Positions 39,555 to 49,778 of a DNA stretch of 64,000 nucleotides are shown here, piece after piece (the first letter of the stretch is position 1; each line of letters opens with the position of its first letter). Source of the stretch: Campylobacter lanienae NCTC 13004 (lineage in GTDB: Bacteria > Campylobacterota > Campylobacteria > Campylobacterales > Campylobacteraceae); the NCBI RefSeq assembly GCF_002139935.1, contig NZ_CP015578.1:1116001-1180000 (forward strand). The letters run 5' to 3'. The position numbers and the translations under genes were made by a program. The notes beneath the pieces were generated by a model. That model searched no databases. It was not told the DNA's origin and saw only the letters and a list, made by a program, of their open reading frames with translations.

Positions 39555-40766
39555 TTGAAAAGAGTGGTAGTAACTGGTTTAGGTATGATAACTGCGCTAG
39601 GTCTTGATAAAGATGTATCTTTTAAAAATATTTGCGATGGCAAAACAGGTGTAAAAAAGATAACCCTATTTGATGCTACTGATTTTCCAGTACAAATAGC
39701 TGCTCAAATAGATGATTTTGATCCAGCTACTATAATGGAGGCAAAAGAGATAAAAAAGGTAGATAGATTTATCCAGTTAGGCTTAAAAGCCGCTAAAGAC
39801 GCTATGGATGATGCGAATTTTAAAGATTTTGATCCAAGTGAATTTGGCGTTAGCTCAGCTGCTGGTATCGGTGGCCTACCTAATATAGAAAAAAATTCCA
39901 ATATATGCTTAGAAAAAGGCCCTAGAAAAATATCTCCGTTTTTTATCCCTTCTGCTTTGGTAAATATGCTTGGTGGATTAGTTAGCATAGCTCACAATCT
40001 TAAAGGTCCAAATTTATCTAGTGTGACAGCGTGCGCTGCATCAACTCACGCTATATGCGAAGCAGCCAAGACAATTATGATAGGCGAGACAAAAGCTATG
40101 CTAGTTATTGGTGCTGAGTCTGCTATCTGCCCTGTAGGTATCGGCGGATTTGCCGCTATGAAGGCACTATCTACAAGAAATGACGATCCAGCCGCAGCAT
40201 CAAGACCATTTGATGCCAATAGAGATGGCTTTGTAATGGGCGAAGGTGCTGGAGCATTGATATTAGAAGAGTATGAGAGTGCTATAGCTAGAGGGGCTAG
40301 AATTTACGCTGAAATAGTCGGTTTTGGCGAGAGTGCAGACGCACACCATATCACAAGCCCTAGCTTAGATGGCCCACAAAGAGCCATGAGTAAAGCCCTA
40401 TCAATGGCTGGAGATATCAAAATTGACTATATCAATGCTCACGGCACATCCACTTCAGCAAATGATGCTAACGAAACTGCTGCTATAAAGGCCGTATTTG
40501 GCGATAATATCCCAGCTATTAGCTCTACTAAGGGTCAAACAGGCCACTGCTTAGGTGCTGCTGGTGCCATAGAAGCGGTAATCTCTATCATGGCTATGAA
40601 TCAAGGTATCATCCCACCTACTATCAATCAAACAGATAGAGCGCCTGAGTGTGACTTGGATTATACTCCAAATTCAGCTAGAAAATCTGAACTAAATGCT
40701 GTTATGAGTAACTCATTTGGCTTTGGTGGAACTAACGGCTCAGTCATATTCAAAAGGCTAAAATAA
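39555..40766 (+). CDS. fabF: 3-oxoacyl-[acyl-carrier-protein] synthase II
   Basis: FabF elongates acyl-ACP by condensation with malonyl-ACP. The nucleophile is Cys160 in [16 protein letters not shown]. The two histidines are in [12 protein letters not shown] and [12 protein letters not shown], and the C-terminal [15 protein letters not shown] is typical. The 403 residues match. The start codon is TTG at 39555 (KRVVVTGLG follows), behind an AGGAG site. The stop overlaps the accA start (TAATG). Confidence 0.95.
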   Translation: MKRVVVTGLGMITALGLDKDVSFKNICDGKTGVKKITLFDATDFPVQIAAQIDDFDPATIMEAKEIKKVDRFIQLGLKAAKDAMDDANFKDFDPSEFGVSSAAGIGGLPNIEKNSNICLEKGPRKISPFFIPSALVNMLGGLVSIAHNLKGPNLSSVTACAASTHAICEAAKTIMIGETKAMLVIGAESAICPVGIGGFAAMKALSTRNDDPAAASRPFDANRDGFVMGEGAGALILEEYESAIARGARIYAEIVGFGESADAHHITSPSLDGPQRAMSKALSMAGDIKIDYINAHGTSTSANDANETAAIKAVFGDNIPAISSTKGQTGHCLGAAGAIEAVISIMAMNQGIIPPTINQTDRAPECDLDYTPNSARKSELNAVMSNSFGFGGTNGSVIFKRLK

Positions 40767-41698
40767 TGGCTAGCTATCTTGATTTTGAAAAAGGTATTCA
40801 ACAAATTGATGAGGATATAGCCAACGCTAAGATTAAAGGCGATGAGCACGCTATTGAGATACTAAGTAAAAATTTAGAAAAAGAGATAGCAAAAACATAT
40901 AAAAATTTAAATGAATTCCAAAGATTAAATTTAGCCAGACATCCAGATCGCCCTTATGCGCTTGATTATATCAGGGCTCTTCTGACTGATAGCTATGAAA
41001 TTCACGGCGATAGAACTTACGCTGATGATCCATCAATTGTCTGTTATAGTGGCTACATAGGCAATAAAAAGGTAATTGTCATAGCCGAACAAAAAGGCCG
41101 TGGAACAAAATATAAAATTATGAGAAATTTCGGTATGCCTCATCCTGAAGGCTATAGAAAAGCTTTGCGTGTAGCTAGATTGGCTGAAAAATTTGAAATT
41201 CCTGTAATATTTTTGATTGATACTCCGGGCGCTTATCCTGGTGTTGGCGCTGAAGAGCGTGGTCAAAGTGAAGCTATAGCTAGAAATTTATTTGAGCTTA
41301 GTGAGCTTAAAACTAGAACAATAGCAATTGTAATTGGCGAAGGTGGTAGCGGTGGTGCTCTTGCTATTGGTGTTGCTGATCGCTTGGCAATGATGAGAAA
41401 TTCTGTATTTTCTGTGATATCACCAGAGGGTTGTGCGGCGATTTTGTGGAATGATCCTAGTAAAAGCGAAGCCGCTACTAAAGCTATGAAGATCACAGCC
41501 GATGACTTAAAAGAGCTAAATTTAATCGATGATGTGATAGATGAACCTATAATGGGAGCTCACAGAGATAAAGATGGTGCTATATCAGCAGTTGGTGAAT
41601 ATATCAGAAATCAACTTGAAGAGTTAGAAAAATTATCTATAGATGAAGTTGTAAGTGCTAGAATGGCAAAAATATTATCTGTCGGAGCTTATGAATAG
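40766..41698 (+). CDS. accA: Acetyl-CoA carboxylase carboxyltransferase subunit alpha
   Basis: AccA, with AccD, transfers CO2 from carboxybiotin to acetyl-CoA to give malonyl-CoA. The 310 residues show [39 protein letters not shown] and [17 protein letters not shown]. It overlaps fabF by one base and ends the fatty acid cluster; a strong terminator follows. Confidence 0.96.
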   Translation: MASYLDFEKGIQQIDEDIANAKIKGDEHAIEILSKNLEKEIAKTYKNLNEFQRLNLARHPDRPYALDYIRALLTDSYEIHGDRTYADDPSIVCYSGYIGNKKVIVIAEQKGRGTKYKIMRNFGMPHPEGYRKALRVARLAEKFEIPVIFLIDTPGAYPGVGAEERGQSEAIARNLFELSELKTRTIAIVIGEGGSGGALAIGVADRLAMMRNSVFSVISPEGCAAILWNDPSKSEAATKAMKITADDLKELNLIDDVIDEPIMGAHRDKDGAISAVGEYIRNQLEELEKLSIDEVVSARMAKILSVGAYE

Positions 41699-41709
41699 TT
41701 GAGTATTTA

Positions 41710-41741
41710 GCCAAATTTGGTATGAAATTTGGCTTGATTTT
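41710..41741 (+). terminator. Terminator after accA
   Basis: GCCAAATTT and AAATTTGGC form a perfect 9-bp stem with a GGTATG loop at 41710-41733, followed by TTGATTTT. It closes the gpmI-fabG-acpP-fabF-accA run. Confidence 0.88.
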
Positions 41742-41800
41742 AATCCATTTTTTTACCCAAATTCTACCAAACTAACTTATCAAATCCAAAATATCTTTAA

Positions 41801-42094
41801 CTATTTTAAATAATCTAAATTTAATTGCTCTATGTTACTCATATCAATTATCTCTTGAACGCCATCTAAGAGATGATTTAACGGCACACCCAAAATCTTA
41901 GATATTTCTAAAAGATGAGCGATATTAAAATGCGCACCATTTAGACAAATTTCAGCAAAACTAACCACGCTTACAGATTTATATCCCATCTCTAAAGATA
42001 GAGATAACTGCGAGATCTTACGCTCCTTTCTAGCTTTTGCTACATTTTGACCTATTTTCTTATAAGCTTTTAAAATTTGTTCTTCACTAAGCAA
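41801..42094 (-). CDS. XRE-family transcriptional regulator
   Basis: The 97-residue protein is a single helix-turn-helix domain of the XRE/Cro type: IGQNVAKARKERKISQLSLS, then YKSVSVVSFAEICLNGAHF and a third segment with LLEISKILGVPLNHLLDG. It diverges from the glycosyltransferase genes, and two palindromic sites in the shared region are candidate operators, one beginning eight bases before its ATG. Autoregulation and control of the transferase genes are inferred. Confidence 0.85.
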   Translation of the reverse strand: MLSEEQILKAYKKIGQNVAKARKERKISQLSLSLEMGYKSVSVVSFAEICLNGAHFNIAHLLEISKILGVPLNHLLDGVQEIIDMSNIEQLNLDYLK

Positions 42095-42101
42095 AAAATA
42101 C

Positions 42102-42170
42102 CTTATTATTATAAGTTGTTCTTATTATTACTTAATGTGTAACCCTATATCAACTTATTATAATAAGTTG
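42102..42170. promoter_or_regulatory. Palindromic operators between XRE regulator and glycosyltransferase genes
   Basis: CAACTTATTATAATAAGTTG at 42151-42170 is a perfect 20-base palindrome. CTTATTATTATAAGTTG at 42102-42118 shares one full half-site and most of the other. Both lie in the 158-base divergent region. Further CAACT half-sites occur at 42210-42230. Confidence 0.6.
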
Positions 42171-42252
42171 AACTATATTTTGATTAATAATATTATTTTT
42201 CGCTTAAAAATCAACTAAAAATTCAACTTCTATAAAAATGCGGAGGAATAAA

Positions 42253-44481
42253 ATGGCCTTACTATCCATCATAATACCTTTTGGAACTAGCAAAGAGAGA
42301 CCATATATAAAAGATAGAGTAATAAATAAAGCCAATGAGTATAGATCAAATGATTTAATTGAATATATTTTTGTCGAAGGGTTTTCGTCATTAGAGCATC
42401 CTGAGCTTAAAACTCTTATTCAAAGCAATGGTCATCGCTATTTTAAAGACGAAATCCAGCAATCAAATAAGGCTTTTTGCTTAGGTAGGTGTAGAAATTT
42501 AGGCATCATTAACGCTAATAGTGATGTGGTAATGTCTTTGGATGTTGATTGTATTATTAGTAGAAAAAATTTAGAAAGTATTTTAAGATTAATTAAAATA
42601 AAAGAGATAGATAAAAATCCTAACGCTTTTTTAATTTTGCCTTGTATCTTTTTAAATGAATTTGGAAGTGAAATATTACAAAATTACAATTTTGATTTGT
42701 GGGATAATATGCTTATAGATGATATGATTTATGAGCGTAAATTTATCAAATTTATCACTCCAGCTTCAAGCACTTTTATAATGAATCGTTTTAAATTTTT
42801 AGAATTAGGCGGGAATGATAATGGATTTGTGGGGCATGGATATGAAGATTTTGATTTGATGATGCGAATTTTAAAAAATTGTGCTAGTTTTGAAGCAATG
42901 CCTGATAATTTAGAATTTGATTATCGAAACTGGAGTTTTAATGATTATAAAGGATTTAGAGCCTTGTTTTCACTAGTAGGTCAAGAAGCTTGTATGCATG
43001 GAATTTATCTCTATCATCTTTGGCATATTGAGCCCAATCAAAATGGATATTTAGACAATAGAGAACTTAATCATAAGATATTTTATCAAAAGCTTAAAAA
43101 TTATAATAATATTTTTGATGATGAACCTGATCCATTAATCGAAAATGAAGCTAAAAATCGCAACGCTTTGGCGTTATTCACACAAAATAGTTTAGTTTAT
43201 AGAAGTTTAAGAGAGATTATGCCTTATTTTGAAAAATTCATTTCAGCCAAAGAGTATATATTTTTTAATGAAGATGATAAATTTGATTCTCAAATTTTTA
43301 TGAAATTTTGGATGAAAAATAATATTACTCATCTGATTTTTCCAAATTCGCATGGCAATGACAAAAGGCTTGAAATTTTAAAATTTTTAAGAGCGAATAA
43401 TCTGCCTTATATTGTTTTTGATAGAGGTGCTTTGCCTGATTCTTGGTTTTTTGATGAAAAAGGCTTTAACTATGACTCTACTTCATATGATGAAAAAAAT
43501 TGGAATAAGCCATTAAATGAAGAGCAAAAAAGCAAAACAATTGCTTATATACAAGAGGTTTTAAATGCTAAGAGCTTTTTAGAAAAGCAAGGGGCAAGGC
43601 AAGGAAGCGAGGAGTTAAGACGCAAATTTGGCTTAAGACATAAAAAGATAATTTTCATCCCTTTACAAGTAAAAAATGATTCTGTAATTAATCATTTTAC
43701 CTATGAGCCATTTTCTTATGATAATTTTTTAAATATTTTAAATGAAGTAGCAAAAAAACTTTCTATAGAAAATATCGCTTTTGTGGTAAAAAAACACCCT
43801 TTAAGTCTAAATGCAGATAAAACAGCTTATGATAATCTAATCTTTACGCACGATAATGCGAATTTAATAGACCTTTTGGAGCTTTGCGATGCGGTTTTGA
43901 CTTTAAATTCTGGAGTTGGTCTCTATGCGATTTTAGCTAAGAAGCCTTGTATAGTTTGTGCGAATGCTTTTTACAGATTTGACAATTTAAATTTACAAGC
44001 CAAGAGCAAAGATGAGCTTTTAGAGCATATATTAAATATAACAGATGGAAATTTTAAATTTGATGAAGATAAAGCTTTGAGATTTATACACTATTTAAGA
44101 TATGAATTTTATAGTTTTGGGAAGAGTTATTATAAAGAAAGAAAAGAAAAAGGGCGTATTTATACTAGTGTTTATAAGATCGAATTTTATTCTTTGGTGC
44201 TTTTTGGTAAAAAAATTTTTAATTTTAATAGTTTGGAAAAGCAAAAATATAGATTAAATTCTCCTATATATAAGCCATATATCTATGAGATTAAAAACGG
44301 CATAAAATCTAAAAATATTTTACAAAATACAAACTATAAAAATGCGATACAAGCCAAATTTTCGCATCTAAAATTTTATAGATTATTTAGAAAATTAATC
44401 ACAAATCCAAAAGATTTTGTAATGGATAGCAAAAATCCACTCATGAAACCAATAAAGTCAATTTTAAGGAGAAGTTTATGA
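42253..44481 (+). CDS. Two-domain glycosyltransferase (GT2 plus capsule-synthesis-like domain)
   Basis: The 742-residue protein has an N-terminal GT-A domain (LLSIIIPFG, the metal-binding MSLDVDCII, and GHGYEDFDLMMRIL; about residues 1-260), a linker, then a domain resembling capsule polysaccharide synthesis/export proteins of the KpsC/KpsS type (HKKIIFIPLQV, FVVKKHPLS, AVLTLNSGVGLYA, about residues 410-640). A basic tail of about 100 residues follows. The start at 42253 is set by the GGAGG site at 42241; the frame is open from 42238. It overlaps the next transferase start by four bases. It likely builds surface polysaccharide; substrate unknown. Confidence 0.75.
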   Translation: MALLSIIIPFGTSKERPYIKDRVINKANEYRSNDLIEYIFVEGFSSLEHPELKTLIQSNGHRYFKDEIQQSNKAFCLGRCRNLGIINANSDVVMSLDVDCIISRKNLESILRLIKIKEIDKNPNAFLILPCIFLNEFGSEILQNYNFDLWDNMLIDDMIYERKFIKFITPASSTFIMNRFKFLELGGNDNGFVGHGYEDFDLMMRILKNCASFEAMPDNLEFDYRNWSFNDYKGFRALFSLVGQEACMHGIYLYHLWHIEPNQNGYLDNRELNHKIFYQKLKNYNNIFDDEPDPLIENEAKNRNALALFTQNSLVYRSLREIMPYFEKFISAKEYIFFNEDDKFDSQIFMKFWMKNNITHLIFPNSHGNDKRLEILKFLRANNLPYIVFDRGALPDSWFFDEKGFNYDSTSYDEKNWNKPLNEEQKSKTIAYIQEVLNAKSFLEKQGARQGSEELRRKFGLRHKKIIFIPLQVKNDSVINHFTYEPFSYDNFLNILNEVAKKLSIENIAFVVKKHPLSLNADKTAYDNLIFTHDNANLIDLLELCDAVLTLNSGVGLYAILAKKPCIVCANAFYRFDNLNLQAKSKDELLEHILNITDGNFKFDEDKALRFIHYLRYEFYSFGKSYYKERKEKGRIYTSVYKIEFYSLVLFGKKIFNFNSLEKQKYRLNSPIYKPYIYEIKNGIKSKNILQNTNYKNAIQAKFSHLKFYRLFRKLITNPKDFVMDSKNPLMKPIKSILRRSL

Positions 44482-45626
44482 AATATGGAATTTTACTCGC
44501 TGCTACTAAAGATAGTGCTTTTACCATAGGCACTTTGCTTGTAAATATAAAGGATAAAATGGATATTTCACAAATAATATTTTATATTGTAAATGATGGA
44601 TTTAGCCAAAATGATAAATCCATAATGCTAAATATTGCCCCAAATATTAAATTTATAGATTTTACAATTGATGATTTTAAGAGAAATATTAAAAAATTTA
44701 ATACCAACTTTAATCTTGATAAGCAAAGTGATATATTAAATCGCTACACTCATATGAGCTATGCTAGATTTGAGGCTTTGAAATTTCTAGATGAGTGCGA
44801 AACTATTATTTATCTTGATTTTGATATGCTCTTGCTTAAAGGTATTGATGAGTTAAAACAAGTAAAAGCCAAAGACTATGAAGTTGCTTGTTTTAGGGGC
44901 TCTGCTAATATGATTATGGGGGGGGGTAAGCTAACTCCTACAAAATATGCTGATATCAAAAATTACTCTACTGGCATCATCGTTTTTACTGATAATATAA
45001 AAAATCCTTATGAATTTTATGATTTTATTTATAAATTTATTGCTGAAAATGAGAAATTTTTTGATGAAGCTAAGCTTGGTGATCAATTTTTATTCTCCTT
45101 ATATTTATTAGAAAAAGGATTAAAAATTTATGAGCTAGATGATAACTACTATGGAAATATCTCTTGGGTAAAAAGCAAAAATGCCTCTATTATCCACGCT
45201 TGGGGGCAGAATAATCGCTTTTGGAATAACAAACTTTGTGCGCTTGCTTGGCCATCTTGGAATGTATATTATCAAAATTGGCTAAATTTAGGTGGTAGTG
45301 CTTATGAAAAAGGCTTTGTAAGCTTTTTAGAAGTGCCTGAAAGTGGCGGGGAGGTGTTTCAGTATTTTGAAAAAATAGCTTTAGCTAAGAGAATTTCGCA
45401 AATAAAATTAGATAATCAAGAGATGATTATTGATATTGACTTTAGCAAAAAGGTTAAATTTCATCTAGCTTTCATTGAGGATTTTAGATTTTATATCTAT
45501 TCTAAATCGATTTTCACATTTATACTAGAGTGCGAATTTAAAGGCAAAATCGCACAAAGTCTCACTATACCAAGATCAGAGCTTAACAAAGCCTTAAAAG
45601 AGTTTATCAATAAAAACTTAATTTGA
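44478..45626 (+). CDS. Glycosyltransferase family 8-like protein, phase-variable
   Basis: The 382-residue protein has GT8 features: YGILLAATKDSAFTIGTLL, a DxD motif in TIIYLDFDMLLLKGID, NYSTGIIVFTD, LGDQFLFSLYL and ASIIHAWGQNNRFW. It should add a hexose to a surface glycan. Codons 147-150 (MGGGK) include a run of nine G (44918-44926). With nine G the frame is open through to 45626, so the gene is ON as sequenced; gain or loss of one G would truncate it. It follows the two-domain transferase with an ATGA overlap and its own AAGGAG site. Confidence 0.85.
   Translation: MKYGILLAATKDSAFTIGTLLVNIKDKMDISQIIFYIVNDGFSQNDKSIMLNIAPNIKFIDFTIDDFKRNIKKFNTNFNLDKQSDILNRYTHMSYARFEALKFLDECETIIYLDFDMLLLKGIDELKQVKAKDYEVACFRGSANMIMGGGKLTPTKYADIKNYSTGIIVFTDNIKNPYEFYDFIYKFIAENEKFFDEAKLGDQFLFSLYLLEKGLKIYELDDNYYGNISWVKSKNASIIHAWGQNNRFWNNKLCALAWPSWNVYYQNWLNLGGSAYEKGFVSFLEVPESGGEVFQYFEKIALAKRISQIKLDNQEMIIDIDFSKKVKFHLAFIEDFRFYIYSKSIFTFILECEFKGKIAQSLTIPRSELNKALKEFINKNLI
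44918..44926 (+). repeat. Poly-G tract (G9) inside the GT8 gene
   Basis: Nine consecutive G residues within coding sequence, spanning ATG-GGG-GGG-GGT. The current length keeps the frame open. Confidence 0.95.
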
Positions 45627-45644
45627 TAAATTCTAAATCGCCAT

Positions 45645-45661
45645 AAAGGGCTTAGCCCTTT
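45645..45661. terminator. Bidirectional terminator between convergent genes
   Basis: AAAGGGC-TTA-GCCCTTT is a perfect 7-bp stem with a 3-base loop between the GT8 gene and the convergent lipoprotein gene; TGGCTAAATTTATTTTTT follows on the plus strand. Confidence 0.75.
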
Positions 45662-45669
45662 GGCTAAAT

Positions 45670-46089
45670 TTATTTTTTGCTCTTTTGCGATCTTAAATTT
45701 CTAGCTAAATCGCAAGACTCATTTTCACCATTATTACAAGCGATTTGATAAATTGTAATAGCCGTATCAATATCTTTTGTTACGCCATCACCATAGACAA
45801 ACATATCAGCAAGTTGCTTACAAGCAGGAATATACTGAAATCCATAACAGATCATATCATAGGCGATTGCAGCGCTTTTAAAGTCGCCACTTTTATAAAT
45901 TTCATCAACGAGTCTTTTACATTTTGATGGATTATTAAGTTTGGAGCACTCATTATAAAAGCTCTCTATCTTGGCTTCTATCTGTTCTTGGCTCACCTCT
46001 ATTTGCTTTGGCTTGGTGGTGAGCGTGGTTTTTTGGAAACAACCAGCTAGGATAAATCCAGCTAAAATCGCTACAATAACGCCTCTCAA
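45670..46089 (-). CDS. Sel1-repeat-like lipoprotein
   Basis: The 139-residue product has a lipoprotein signal (VAILAGFILAGC, Cys at about residue 17). The mature part contains cysteine-rich helical pairs: DFKSAAIAYDMICYGFQY and ACKQLADMFVYGDGVTKDID followed by TAITIYQIACNNGENESCDLA, which resemble Sel1/TPR-like repeats of the Campylobacterota cysteine-rich family. Its start overlaps the upstream gene by four bases. Role unknown; such proteins often bind partners in the periplasm. Confidence 0.75.
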   Translation of the reverse strand: MRGVIVAILAGFILAGCFQKTTLTTKPKQIEVSQEQIEAKIESFYNECSKLNNPSKCKRLVDEIYKSGDFKSAAIAYDMICYGFQYIPACKQLADMFVYGDGVTKDIDTAITIYQIACNNGENESCDLARNLRSQKSKK

Positions 46090-46412
46090 CTCTCTCTCCT
46101 TACTATATAATATGTCTCTTTTGGGGTTAGTTTTTTGATTATAATTTTATATTTATTAGCCCATGATTGGACTATTTCGTTGAATTCATCTATGATTTGT
46201 GGTATTTGGCTTTCGCATTTTATTTTAAATTTATCTTCGCTATTAGATAGAGCGACAAAACCATCTAAATGCTTGATCTTTTCATGTAAATTTATAATAT
46301 GTTCAATCTCTCTTTCATCAAAATCACAAGCTGATAAAACCCTTTTAACCTGCTCCAAAAGTGGCTCATTTACATTATATCCAAGCCCTGTTAATACTAC
46401 CTCTAAACTCAT
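46086..46412 (-). CDS. Hypothetical protein
   Basis: The 108-residue soluble protein is helical at the start (LLEQVKRVLSACDFDEREIE, HIINLHEKIKHL) and alpha/beta at the end (ANKYKIIIKKLTPKETYYIV). No family is recognised. It lies between prfB (nine bases away) and the Sel1-like lipoprotein (four-base overlap), so the three are probably co-transcribed. Confidence 0.6.
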   Translation of the reverse strand: MSLEVVLTGLGYNVNEPLLEQVKRVLSACDFDEREIEHIINLHEKIKHLDGFVALSNSEDKFKIKCESQIPQIIDEFNEIVQSWANKYKIIIKKLTPKETYYIVRRES

Positions 46413-46421
46413 TATATCCCC

Positions 46422-47522
46422 CTAATTTTGTGTTTTTTGGCTGATCAAAACCGCTTCTATAATCTTTTTAATATCGCCATCTAGCACCGCATCAGCTTGA
46501 GAATATGCGATATTACTTCTATTGTCTTTTACCTGTTTATATGGGAATAGGACATATGAGCGAATTTGATGCCCCCAACCCATTTCGCTCTTTTCTACTG
46601 AGTCGCTAGCGGCTCTTTGTCTCTCTAATTCAAGCTCATAAAGCCTTGATTTTAGCATTTTCATAGCTGTGGCTTTGTTTTTGTGCTGACTTCTATCATT
46701 TTGGCACTGAACTACGATACCTGTAGGTATGTGAGTTATGCGGACTGCGCTCTCTGTTTTATTGACATGCTGACCACCTGCCCCACTAGCTCTGTAATAA
46801 TCTAACCTTAAATCCTTATCTTCTATCTCTATAGCTATATCATCATCAACTTCAGGGCTTACCATTACACTTGAAAAGCTTGTATGGCGGCGTCCTGCAC
46901 TATCAAATGGGCTAGTTCTAACAAGACGATGGATGCCATTTTCAGCCTTTAAATATCCATACGCATTTTCACCTTTGACAATGAAGCTTACATCTTTAAT
47001 ACCAGCTTCATCGCCCTCTTGAAAATCCAAGGTTTCTACCTTATAGCCCTCTCTTTCACAAAATCTCAAATACATTCTATAAAGCATACTCGCCCAGTCA
47101 TTGCTCTCAGTCCCGCCGGCTCCAGGATGGATAGTAACAATAGCATTTTTATTATCATCTTCGCCGCTAAGCATCATAGAGACTTCTAAATTTGTAATTA
47201 AATCTTCTAAATTTTCTGAATCTTCAAATAGCGAATTTATCGTATCAAGATCGTTTTCTGAATTTGCTAAGTCAAATAGCTCGGTTGCGTCATTTAAAGC
47301 ATTTTGAGCATTTTGGAATTTGCTTAGCATTGAATTTAGCTTGGTTTTCTCTTTGCCGATTTGGCTAGCAAGCTCTATATCACTCCAAAAGCTTGGCTTT
47401 TGCTCTAAACTCTCAATCTCAGATAGCCTAGACTCAATGGTTGAGGGATTTATAACCTTAGCGATATTATCAATTTTTATTTTTAAACTCTTTAAAAGCT
47501 CGTTATATTCGTAATTATCCAA
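46422..47522 (-). CDS. prfB: Peptide chain release factor 2
   Basis: RF2 ends translation at UGA and UAA codons. The 366 residues contain the peptidyl-hydrolysis motif GGQ in [14 protein letters not shown] and the stop-codon-reading SPF motif in [12 protein letters not shown]. The frame is continuous from ATG: the programmed +1 frameshift at an early TGA, found in E. coli prfB, is absent. An intact RF2 means UGA is read as stop, which bears on the two TGA-interrupted genes in this window. Confidence 0.95.
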   Translation of the reverse strand: MDNYEYNELLKSLKIKIDNIAKVINPSTIESRLSEIESLEQKPSFWSDIELASQIGKEKTKLNSMLSKFQNAQNALNDATELFDLANSENDLDTINSLFEDSENLEDLITNLEVSMMLSGEDDNKNAIVTIHPGAGGTESNDWASMLYRMYLRFCEREGYKVETLDFQEGDEAGIKDVSFIVKGENAYGYLKAENGIHRLVRTSPFDSAGRRHTSFSSVMVSPEVDDDIAIEIEDKDLRLDYYRASGAGGQHVNKTESAVRITHIPTGIVVQCQNDRSQHKNKATAMKMLKSRLYELELERQRAASDSVEKSEMGWGHQIRSYVLFPYKQVKDNRSNIAYSQADAVLDGDIKKIIEAVLISQKTQN

Positions 47523-47647
47523 AGTTTTGCCCTTTAAATTTTTGGCGAAATTCTATCTAAAATATGGTTAAAATTTGATTATTTATGGTAAATATTTCTC
47601 AAAATTTATGCTAAAATTACAGATTAAAAATTCCAAAAGAGAGTATA

Positions 47648-48469
47648 ATGCAAATTTTAAAAACCATATCCCAACTGCGTGAGTTTAGATCTAAATGCTC
47701 TGGTAGTGTAGGTTTTGTGCCGACAATGGGGGCGTTACACGCTGGCCACGCAGAATTAATCAAAAGCTCCGTAACTCAAAATGATCATACAATTGTAAGT
47801 ATATTTGTCAATCCAACGCAATTTTTAGCCGGTGAGGATCTAAACAGGTATCCTAGAACGCCTGAAGCTGATATCAAAATTTGTGAGTTGTGTCAAGTTG
47901 ATGCGGTATTTATGCCTGAAGTTGATGAAATTTATAGCGAAGATGAGCCAAAGATTATAGCACCAAAAGAGCTTAGCAGCGTGTTAGAAGGCCATTCTAG
48001 GCCGGGGCATTTTGATGGAGTTTGTACTATTTTGACTAAATTTTTTAATCTTATTAAACCTACAAATGCCTACTTTGGTAAAAAAGATACCCAACAGCTT
48101 TTAATCGTTGAAAATATGGTAAAATCACTATTTATGGATATTAATATCATTGGGGTTGATATAGTAAGATCTAGTGATGGACTAGCCTTATCAAGTCGAA
48201 ACTCATATCTAAATGATGATGAGCTAGCTCAAGCTCTTAAACTATCTAGGTCATTAATGAAAGCTAGTAATCTAATCAAAGCCAATCAGCTAAATTCAAT
48301 TGAGATTAAAAAATCTATGAGTAGTATTTTGGAGCCTTTAAAGGTAGATTATATCGAAATTGTGGATAAAAACTTAAAGCAAATTCAAAATATAGAGCTA
48401 GGCAATAGCATTATTTTGGTCGCTGCGTATGTCGGCAATACAAGATTAATTGATAATTTGTGGGTGTAA
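47648..48469 (+). CDS. panC: Pantothenate synthetase
   Basis: PanC joins pantoate and beta-alanine with ATP to form pantothenate. The 273 residues show the nucleotidyltransferase HIGH-like site in [28 protein letters not shown], and [12 protein letters not shown], with SSRNSYL for the KMSKS-like region. It is followed by rimO, whose frame overlaps or abuts its stop. Confidence 0.95.
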   Translation: MQILKTISQLREFRSKCSGSVGFVPTMGALHAGHAELIKSSVTQNDHTIVSIFVNPTQFLAGEDLNRYPRTPEADIKICELCQVDAVFMPEVDEIYSEDEPKIIAPKELSSVLEGHSRPGHFDGVCTILTKFFNLIKPTNAYFGKKDTQQLLIVENMVKSLFMDINIIGVDIVRSSDGLALSSRNSYLNDDELAQALKLSRSLMKASNLIKANQLNSIEIKKSMSSILEPLKVDYIEIVDKNLKQIQNIELGNSIILVAAYVGNTRLIDNLWV

Positions 48470-48470
48470 T

Positions 48471-49778
48471 GTGGCAAATTTATATTTAGTTTCCCTTGGG
48501 TGTAATAAAAATTTAGTTGATAGTGAGATTATGCTTGGTAGGCTGGGCGCTTATGATATAGTAGATGATCCAAATGATGCTGATGTGATGATAGTAAATA
48601 CCTGTGGTTTTATAGAAGATGCCAAGAGTGAGAGCATTAGCACTATTTTGGAGTTGGCTAGCTATAAAAAGCCAAATTCCGTCTTAGTAGTGACAGGTTG
48701 TTTGATGCAAAGATATCGTGATGAGCTTATGCGTGAGCTTCCTGAAGTTGATATATTTACTGGTGTGGGGGATTATGCTAGGATTGATGAGATCATCCTT
48801 AAAAAGCAAAATTTATTTAGTCCCGATACATATTTACAACCTAAAAATACCAAAAGAGTAATCACCGGCTCAAGCTATCACGCATATATCAAAATTTCTG
48901 AAGGTTGTAATCAAAAGTGTAGCTTTTGTGCTATTCCAAGCTTTAAAGGCAAGTTAAAAAGTAGAGATATCGATAGCATAGTTGCTGAAATAAAAGAGCT
49001 AATTAGTAGAGGATATAATGATTTTAGCTTTATCGCTCAAGATAGTAGCTCATTTTTGCGTGATTGTGGCAAGAGTGATGGGCTAATTGATTTGATCGAT
49101 GCGGTTGAAAAGATAGATGGGATTAATGCTGCTAGGATTTTGTATCTATATCCAACTAGCACTAATGAGAGACTGATACAAAAAATCATAGACTCAAAGG
49201 TCTTTGTAAATTACTTTGATATGCCTATTCAGCATATTAATGATGAGATGTTAAAGATAATGCGAAGGGGTGCTAATAAAGATAAAATTATAAATCTTTT
49301 AAATATGATGAGATCGGCGCCAAATAGCTTTTTGCGAACTGGGATTATAATAGGCCATCCTGGCGAAAAAGATAGCTATTTTAATGAGCTTTGTGAGTTT
49401 TTGCGTGAGTTTAAATTTGATAGAATTTCAGCTTTTGCCTACTCTAAAGAAGAAGATACCCTAGCTTATGATATGGAGCAAATAGAGCCTAAAATAATCA
49501 CACAAAGGCTAAATAAGATTGAAAAGATCATAAAATCCGTAATTGATGAGAGCTTCAAAGGCTTAGTTGGTCGCACTATCAAAATCCAAATCAATGGCGT
49601 AAGTAGCGAAGGGGAGATGTTTTATGGGGCTAAAGCTGTGATTTGGGATAGGGATATTGATGGTGAGATTTTAATAAATGATAGCCAAATACCAAATCCA
49701 AAAGTTGGACAAATTTATAATTGTCAAATCACTGAATATGCTAAAGATAAATTGATTGGGCAGATCGTTTGCGATTAG
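48471..49778 (+). CDS. rimO: Ribosomal protein S12 methylthiotransferase
   Basis: RimO is a radical SAM enzyme that methylthiolates an aspartate of ribosomal protein S12. The N-terminal cluster-binding cysteines are in [25 protein letters not shown] and VTGCLMQRY, and the radical SAM site is [21 protein letters not shown]-like domain is at the C-terminus. The GTG at 48471 is chosen because the family begins LYLxSLGCNKN three residues in; an ATG at 48450 is in frame but overlaps panC. It overlaps tilS by ten bases. Confidence 0.93.
   Translation: MANLYLVSLGCNKNLVDSEIMLGRLGAYDIVDDPNDADVMIVNTCGFIEDAKSESISTILELASYKKPNSVLVVTGCLMQRYRDELMRELPEVDIFTGVGDYARIDEIILKKQNLFSPDTYLQPKNTKRVITGSSYHAYIKISEGCNQKCSFCAIPSFKGKLKSRDIDSIVAEIKELISRGYNDFSFIAQDSSSFLRDCGKSDGLIDLIDAVEKIDGINAARILYLYPTSTNERLIQKIIDSKVFVNYFDMPIQHINDEMLKIMRRGANKDKIINLLNMMRSAPNSFLRTGIIIGHPGEKDSYFNELCEFLREFKFDRISAFAYSKEEDTLAYDMEQIEPKIITQRLNKIEKIIKSVIDESFKGLVGRTIKIQINGVSSEGEMFYGAKAVIWDRDIDGEILINDSQIPNPKVGQIYNCQITEYAKDKLIGQIVCD

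Noticed and set aside
46422-47522. Programmed frameshift in prfB
   Set aside because: The frame is continuous from ATG to stop; no early TGA or slippery site is present.
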